From the NCBI GenBank assembly GCA_964495555.1, contig CAZBWA010000034.1:1-17096 (forward strand): DNA of 17,096 nt, in the 5' to 3' direction. Shown here in pieces: positions 12,633-17,096 of this stretch. A model generated the notes under the pieces. That model ran no database searches. It saw nothing but the letters and a program-made list of their open reading frames with translations, and was not told the origin of the DNA. The stretch comes from VGCC01 sp964495555 (GTDB taxonomy: Bacteria; Actinomycetota; Actinomycetes; S36-B12). Each line of letters begins with the position of its first letter. Positions within the stretch are counted from its first letter, which is position 1. A program made the translations under genes and the position numbers.

Positions 12633-14060
12633 ATGTCCGAAGCACCCCTGGTCGATGCCTGGTACGCGGCACGAGCCCGACGCAGCAACTCGATGCAGAT
12701 CCCCGGCCACAAGATGCGCTACGGCCGGGACGGGGTGACGTCGTTCGCCGAGGATCTGCTCGCGCCCCTGCTGCGCGACGACATCCCCCTCCAGGGCGGG
12801 GTGGACGACAACCTCTACTCCGGGCGTTTCCTCGAGAAGGCGGAGGCGCTGTGGGCCGAGGCGATCGGCGCGGACCACTCGCGTTTCCTCGTGGGCGGTT
12901 CGACACAGGGCAACATCGCGGCACTCACCTCCGTCGTGGCCCCGGATGTCACGATCTGCGTCGATCGCACCTCTCACCGCAGCGCCCACGCGGGACTCGT
13001 GACCTCGGGAGCCACGCCGCGCTGGATCCTCCCGAGGATCCACCCCGACTTCGGTGTTCCCGTCGGGGTCGCCGCTGAAGACATCGACATGACCGGTGCG
13101 TACGCGCTGTTCGTCACGTCACCGGCCTACGTGGGCACGATCACCGACGTGGCTCCGCTCGCGGACCTGTGCCACAGGCAGAACTCGGTCCTCATCGTCG
13201 ACCAGGCCTGGGGGGCGCACCTGGATTTCATGCCCGGTGGGGGAGCGCTGGCGCGCGGCGCCGACGTCGTCACCACCAGTGTCCATAAGGCCCTCACCGG
13301 TTACTCGCAGACGGCCGTGACGTCACTCAAAGGTCACCGTGTGCTGCCGTCCACCCTCTCCCACGGAGTGGATCTCACAGCCACGACGTCCCCGTCTGCG
13401 ACGCTCCTCGCCTCCATCGACGCGACACGGATCGCGCTCCTCCGTGACGGTGGAGCGAAGTTCGCATCACTCATCGAGGCGACGGCGCAGGCCCGCACGG
13501 CACTCGCGCGCATCCCGGGACTCGTGGTCCTCGACGACGCGAACCTCGGGTGCGCGATGGATCCGCTGAAGCTCACGATCTGGGTCCCGCGCACCGGAAC
13601 CACGGGTGCTGCGATCGCGGCATCGCTGTGGGAGGTCGGTATCGGTGTCGAGGCAGCGGATGCCGACACCGTCATCATGACCGTGACGATCGCCGATGAC
13701 CCGGGCTCCCTCGTGGACCTCGTCGCGACCCTCACCTCCGTGATCGAGGCGCAGCGCACCGACCCCCGGGTGCCGACCCCCGCCGCCACCTGGCAGATCC
13801 ACCCCGACGTCGTCCTTACGCCGCGGGACGCCTACTTCGCCCACCGTGTCCGGATGCCCCTGCGCGAGGCGATCGGGAAAGTGAGCACCGAGCAGTTCTG
13901 CCCCTACCCGCCTGGCGTCCCACTCCTCGCCCCCGGTGAGCGCGTGACCGAAGAGGTCGTCGAGGCGATCGAAGTTGCCGGGCGCACCACGCGCATGGCC
14001 TACTGCAGCGACCCCACCGCTCAGACGATCGAAGTGGTGGATGAGACACGGAGCCCCTGA
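12633..14060 (+). CDS. Orn/Lys/Arg decarboxylase-family PLP enzyme
   Basis: A 475-residue fold-type I pyridoxal-phosphate enzyme of the short, SpeA-like group of basic amino-acid decarboxylases, which make polyamine precursors (agmatine, cadaverine or putrescine). Motifs: QIPGHK near the start (22-27), the phosphate-binding FLVGGSTQGN (85-94), RTSHRSAHAG with the ring-stacking His, IVDQAWGAHL (188-197, Asp190 for the pyridine N) and SVHKALTGYSQTAV with Lys219 as the Schiff-base lysine. The C-terminal domain holds FCPYPPGVPLLAPGE, characteristic of the family. The length fits the Gram-positive short form that lacks the N-terminal wing domain of enteric enzymes. Which amino acid it uses cannot be decided from the sequence. 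The hydrolase gene follows at once, its likely start 10 nt after this stop. Confidence 0.9.
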   Translation: MSEAPLVDAWYAARARRSNSMQIPGHKMRYGRDGVTSFAEDLLAPLLRDDIPLQGGVDDNLYSGRFLEKAEALWAEAIGADHSRFLVGGSTQGNIAALTSVVAPDVTICVDRTSHRSAHAGLVTSGATPRWILPRIHPDFGVPVGVAAEDIDMTGAYALFVTSPAYVGTITDVAPLADLCHRQNSVLIVDQAWGAHLDFMPGGGALARGADVVTTSVHKALTGYSQTAVTSLKGHRVLPSTLSHGVDLTATTSPSATLLASIDATRIALLRDGGAKFASLIEATAQARTALARIPGLVVLDDANLGCAMDPLKLTIWVPRTGTTGAAIAASLWEVGIGVEAADADTVIMTVTIADDPGSLVDLVATLTSVIEAQRTDPRVPTPAATWQIHPDVVLTPRDAYFAHRVRMPLREAIGKVSTEQFCPYPPGVPLLAPGERVTEEVVEAIEVAGRTTRMAYCSDPTAQTIEVVDETRSP

Positions 14061-14067
14061 CGGCTCC
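14050..14067 (+). repeat. Inverted repeat GGAGCC-N6-GGCTCC across the decarboxylase stop
   Basis: A 6-bp GC-rich stem (14050-14055 with 14062-14067) with loop CCTGAC containing part of the TGA stop. No U-run follows, so it is not a terminator. It lies just before the likely GTG of the hydrolase and might influence its initiation. Confidence 0.35.
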
Positions 14068-14070
14068 CGG

Positions 14071-16023
14071 GTGAGCCTGTCTCGCCGCGCGCGAGCATCC
14101 CTTCGCGTCGTGAAGGCAACGGCGCTCGCCGTGGCGATCACGACCGCCACGCTGGCACTCGTCACTCCACCCCCGGCAGCAGCGGCACCGCCCGCGCAGC
14201 TCACCATCGGTGATCTACCCCTCACGCGATGCGCGGTGCTCGATGGCACCGAGTTCCGATCGTGGTGCGGTGCGCTCGCTCGTCCGCTCGACGGTTCCGG
14301 TGAGACGATCCCGATCCGATTCGCCCTCGCACTTCCCCGTGATGCAGGACCCGGCAGCACGAAACTGACCGAGGTCCTGAATCGCCCTGTCATCGCGGCA
14401 TTCGAAGGCGGTCCCGGATACGGGGGGATCGACTCGGGGTACGCCTACGCCGACATGCTCGGGCCGCTGATGTCCGAGCGCGCACTGCTCGTCATGGACG
14501 CGCGTGGGACGGGCCGCTCCTCGGCGATCGACTGTCCCGCCCTGCAGAAGGGGACCCTCGCGTACCTGAAGGCAGCGGATGCGTGTGCCACGAGGCTCGG
14601 GCCCACCGTGGACGACTACGGAACGGCGATGGCTGCCGATGACGCCGCGGCCATCATCGAGGCCCTCGGTTTCGCCCAGGCGGACATCTACGGGGACTCG
14701 TACGGAACATTCATGGCCCAGGTGCTCGCAGGACGGCACCCGGCGGTGATCCGCAGCATGGTCCTCGACGGCGCCTACCCGGTCACGGGGGAGGACGCCT
14801 GGTATCCCACGCAAGCGCCTGCGCTGACAGCCGCGTGGAAGCAAGTGTGTTACGCGGACCCCTCGTGCCGATCACGCCCCGGGGACACGGTCACGCGCAT
14901 CGCCACGCTGCTCGAGCGGCTGCGCGAGGAGCCGATCACCGTGGTCGCTCCCGGCGGTGACGGGGAGCGCCATCGGATCCGCATCCACCCCTCCGATGTC
15001 CTCGACATCGCCTTTCATGGAACATATATCGACACCACGTATCAAGAGCTCGATCCGGCCGTCCGCGCCGCGCTTGCCGGGAATCCCCTCCCGCTGGGCC
15101 GGCTCGTCGCCGAGTTCCAGTACCCGGGTGGTCCCCGCGAAACGCCGCGGGAGAACAGTTCGGGGCAGTTCCTCGCGGTGACGTGTCAGGACTACCCGCA
15201 ACTCTTCGACATCACGCAGCCCCGTTCGACCAGGCGCATGCAACTCGATGACGCGATCGAAAAGGCGCGCGTATCCACACCGGATCTTTTCGCACCGTTC
15301 ACGGTGGACGACTACGTGAATTCGTCATGGGAGACGATCTACGACTGCCTGTCCTGGGCGCAGCTCCCGGCGGACAGATCGGGGCCACCGGCACCTCCGT
15401 CCGGGTCCTACCCGGATGTCCCGGTTCTCGTGCTCTCCGGAACTCTCGACACCATCACCACAGCCGCGGAAGGACGCATGGTTGCGGCCCAGTTCCCCCG
15501 ATCACGAGCCGTGGACGTGCCCTTCGGGCTCCACGTCCAGGCGATGGGCAACACCGTTCCCTGTGCTGCGTCGATGACGCGCGCCTTCTTCGAGGACCCG
15601 GCAGGGTTCCTCGCCCAGGCGACGCCGCCCTGCTCGGCACAACGTCCGCGCATGGTTCCCACATTCGCGCGGAATTCCACGTCGCTGGGTACCGCGCGGG
15701 CAGTGGTGCTCACCGTTGCGGATGCGGTCGTCCGGATGCTCGCGTCCGAGGAAGATCGTGGCCTGGGTCTGCGCGGTGGCTCGTGGGAGGTGACCGGGTA
15801 CGACTCGGATTCACTCACGATCACCATGCACAACCTCCGACTCTTCGCTGACCTGCCCGTCAGCGGCACCGCCACCTGGCGGATCGAGGACGGGGCGGTG
15901 ACCACGGATGTCTCGATCCCCGGGGGACGCGTTGCGGCGCGGTGGAATGAGGAGGCGCCCACCGCACGCATCACGGGATCCCACAACGGGTCGGCGCTGC
16001 CGACGCGGGTTCCTGCACCCTGA
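14071..16023 (+). CDS. Secreted alpha/beta hydrolase, S33/TAP-like peptidase
   Basis: About 650 residues. The N-terminus has a basic stretch (SRRARASLRVVK) and a hydrophobic core (ATALAVAITTATLALV) ending in PPPAAAAPP, a signal peptide with cleavage near residue 39. The alpha/beta-hydrolase fold shows the oxyanion motif EGGPGYGG, MDARGTGRS and the nucleophile elbow GDSYGTF with Ser210. Near residue 460 PVLVLSGTLDTITT should give the Asp and PFGLHVQAMG the His. These are features of actinobacterial secreted tripeptidyl aminopeptidase-like enzymes. About 130 residues follow the TAP-like region, ending in a beta-rich part (SWEVTGYDSDSLTITMHN onward) not needed by the minimal family. The start is uncertain: the GTG at 14071 lacks a good SD, and an in-frame ATG at 14041 inside the decarboxylase gene is possible. 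Translational coupling is likely. The real substrate is unknown. Confidence 0.82.
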   Translation: MSLSRRARASLRVVKATALAVAITTATLALVTPPPAAAAPPAQLTIGDLPLTRCAVLDGTEFRSWCGALARPLDGSGETIPIRFALALPRDAGPGSTKLTEVLNRPVIAAFEGGPGYGGIDSGYAYADMLGPLMSERALLVMDARGTGRSSAIDCPALQKGTLAYLKAADACATRLGPTVDDYGTAMAADDAAAIIEALGFAQADIYGDSYGTFMAQVLAGRHPAVIRSMVLDGAYPVTGEDAWYPTQAPALTAAWKQVCYADPSCRSRPGDTVTRIATLLERLREEPITVVAPGGDGERHRIRIHPSDVLDIAFHGTYIDTTYQELDPAVRAALAGNPLPLGRLVAEFQYPGGPRETPRENSSGQFLAVTCQDYPQLFDITQPRSTRRMQLDDAIEKARVSTPDLFAPFTVDDYVNSSWETIYDCLSWAQLPADRSGPPAPPSGSYPDVPVLVLSGTLDTITTAAEGRMVAAQFPRSRAVDVPFGLHVQAMGNTVPCAASMTRAFFEDPAGFLAQATPPCSAQRPRMVPTFARNSTSLGTARAVVLTVADAVVRMLASEEDRGLGLRGGSWEVTGYDSDSLTITMHNLRLFADLPVSGTATWRIEDGAVTTDVSIPGGRVAARWNEEAPTARITGSHNGSALPTRVPAP

Positions 16024-16038
16024 GCGGCGCACTAGTCT
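16010..16038 (+). promoter_or_regulatory. Candidate promoter of the aldolase-kinase pair
   Basis: TTCCTG (16010-16015), a 17-base spacer and TAGTCT (16033-16038, fits TANNNT), straddling the end of the hydrolase gene. It would give a leader of about 23 nt containing the SD GGGAG. Confidence 0.35.
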
Positions 16039-16067
16039 GACGAACCTCGACGAAAGGGAGTCCGCAC

Positions 16068-16862
16068 GTGGGTCTGGGAACCGACATCCGTCTAGCGAGG
16101 TTGTTCTCGCACCCCTCCGGGAACCTCTTCGGCATCGCCGTGGACCACTTCGTCGGATACGGCAGTGTGCGGGAAGGAGGCCTGAAGGATCTCCCCTCGG
16201 CGGTGGACCGGTGCATGACGGCCCGGCCGGACACGATGACCATGACCCCCGGCACCGCCAAGCACTGTTGGCCGGCGCATGTGGGTCGGGCATCCCTCAT
16301 CGTCCAGGCCTCCTGCTGGACCCCGGACGACCGCATCCGAGAGCAGCTCGCAACGGCTGAAGATGCGATCCGCTTGGGTGCCGATGCACTCGCCGTCGCC
16401 ATCGGTGTCCGCGGTGCTACGGAGGGTGACTTCATTCGCTGGCTTACCGACGCGGTCCGCGCGGCAGCCCCGTTCGACCTGCCTGTCGTCGCACACATCT
16501 ACCCGCGTGATTACTCCGACGGAGTGAAGATCGTGTTCACCCCTGAGGAGATCGCCTACGCAGTGCGCGTCGGGATCGAGACGGGAGTCGATGTCATCAA
16601 GGTCGGCTACCCCGGGGACGAAGCGGCATTCGCCGAGATCATCTCCGCGTGCCCGGTACCCGTCGTCATGGCCGGTGGCCCTAAGGAGCCCACGCTGCGG
16701 GATGCCCTGGCGCAGATCCATGCGGGGATGCGTGCGGGAGCGCGCGGTGCCGTGGTCGGCCGCAACATCTGGGGTGAGGCGGACATGGAGCGCGCGGCGC
16801 GCGCCTACGCAGCAGTGATCCACGACGGCCTCGACGCCGATCAGGCGATCGCCCGGGCATGA
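16068..16862 (+). CDS. Class I aldolase, DeoC/LacD/FbaB-LsrF superfamily
   Basis: A 264-residue (beta/alpha)8-barrel aldolase predicted to cleave or form a phosphosugar through a lysine Schiff base. GIAVDHFVGYG (22-32) resembles the first-strand Asp motif of FbaB/LsrF proteins. VIKVGYPGD (177-184) supplies the likely Schiff-base Lys178. PVVMAGGPK (198-206) and GARGAVVGRNIWG (224-236) form the phosphate site. Length and motifs match the short LsrF, ADH-synthase and sulfo-sugar aldolase relatives better than glycolytic FbaB. GTG at 16068 has GGGAG seven bases upstream. The stop overlaps the start of a PfkB kinase (ATGA), so kinase and aldolase probably act in turn: phosphorylate a sugar, then split it. 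Candidate pathways (deoxysugar, tagatose-like, inositol-like, sulfosugar) cannot be told apart here. Confidence 0.85.
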   Translation: MGLGTDIRLARLFSHPSGNLFGIAVDHFVGYGSVREGGLKDLPSAVDRCMTARPDTMTMTPGTAKHCWPAHVGRASLIVQASCWTPDDRIREQLATAEDAIRLGADALAVAIGVRGATEGDFIRWLTDAVRAAAPFDLPVVAHIYPRDYSDGVKIVFTPEEIAYAVRVGIETGVDVIKVGYPGDEAAFAEIISACPVPVVMAGGPKEPTLRDALAQIHAGMRAGARGAVVGRNIWGEADMERAARAYAAVIHDGLDADQAIARA

Positions 16863-17096
16863 TCCTCGGCCTGGGGTGCCTGGCCTACGACCAGGTGCTG
16901 TTCACGGACACCCCCTGGGACACGGGTAAGGGACGCATCCTCCGACGTGAGACGCGCATCGGAGGCAATGCGCGTAATGCGCTCGCCACCGTCGCCGCCC
17001 TGGGATACCCGGCGGCGTACGTGGCGACGGTCGGGACCTCGTCGATAAGTGAGCAGGCGATGGGTGATCTCGTCGACCACGGCATCGACACCCGAT
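16859..17096 (+). CDS. PfkB-family (ribokinase-like) sugar kinase, N-terminal part
   Basis: The first 79 codons of a ribokinase-like kinase that continues past the right edge. Seen here are the first strand ILGLGCLAYDQVL (2-14), a lid-like segment, the PfkB signature 1 region IGGNARNALATVAALGYPA (34-52) and YVATVGTSS (54-62). The C-terminal DTAGAGD catalytic motif would be outside the window. The ATG overlaps the aldolase stop as ATGA, giving translational coupling. Substrate unknown. The pairing with a class I aldolase suggests it makes that enzyme's phosphosugar substrate. Confidence 0.88.
   Translation, partial: MILGLGCLAYDQVLFTDTPWDTGKGRILRRETRIGGNARNALATVAALGYPAAYVATVGTSSISEQAMGDLVDHGIDTR

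Noticed and set aside
13975..14070. Longest-frame start of the hydrolase at 13975
   Set aside because: It would overlap the decarboxylase by 86 nt and bury the signal peptide behind more than 30 extra residues.

Overview
The window is a gene-dense, high-GC stretch that looks like an actinobacterial chromosome. The best evidence is a canonical IdeR/DtxR repressor with every metal ligand at its textbook position, a tmsA-tmsB pair for 10-methyl fatty acids, and several starts that look leaderless. A run of exactly 100 N (12487-12586) marks a scaffold gap. I cannot assign a genus. I saw no tRNA, rRNA, CRISPR array or insertion sequence.

Layout. 1-1000 (minus): a ParA ATPase followed by an 8-nt-overlapping ribbon-helix-helix protein that runs off the left edge. 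1033-2370 (minus): a DNA photolyase. 2371-2637: the most interesting non-coding stretch. It carries a yybP-ykoY (manganese) riboswitch, a hairpin that can hide a Shine-Dalgarno (SD) site, a 42-nt tract without G, and two tiny ORFs linked by ATGA overlaps. 2638-5184 (plus): the operon it leads, Gre-like factor, SbtA-type transporter, SbtB-type PII-like protein, IdeR. 5181-7864 (minus): tmsA-tmsB. tmsB converges on ideR so tightly that the two stop codons share one CTAG. 7874-10077 (plus): a small membrane-anchored protein overlapping a CPA1 Na+/H+ antiporter. 10080-10601 (minus): an unknown protein. 10766-12481 (plus): an aldo/keto reductase and a short-chain dehydrogenase. After the gap, 12633-16023 (plus): an Orn/Lys/Arg-type PLP decarboxylase and a secreted alpha/beta hydrolase. 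16068 to the right edge (plus): a class I aldolase overlapping a PfkB-family sugar kinase.

How it fits together. The central operon appears to be read out by Mn2+ through the riboswitch (predicted ON with Mn2+). It encodes a possible RNA-polymerase cleft factor, a Na+/bicarbonate-type transporter, that transporter's PII-like partner and the iron regulator. A Mn2+ switch in front of sbtA-sbtB-ideR is the strongest candidate for an undescribed system here, linking metal status to bicarbonate (or another anion or metal) transport. Five genes (parA, phr, tmsA, the membrane protein and the decarboxylase) share one start geometry: a -10-like hexamer, exactly six bases, then the start codon. That points to leaderless transcription. 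The remaining genes mostly have ordinary SD sites.
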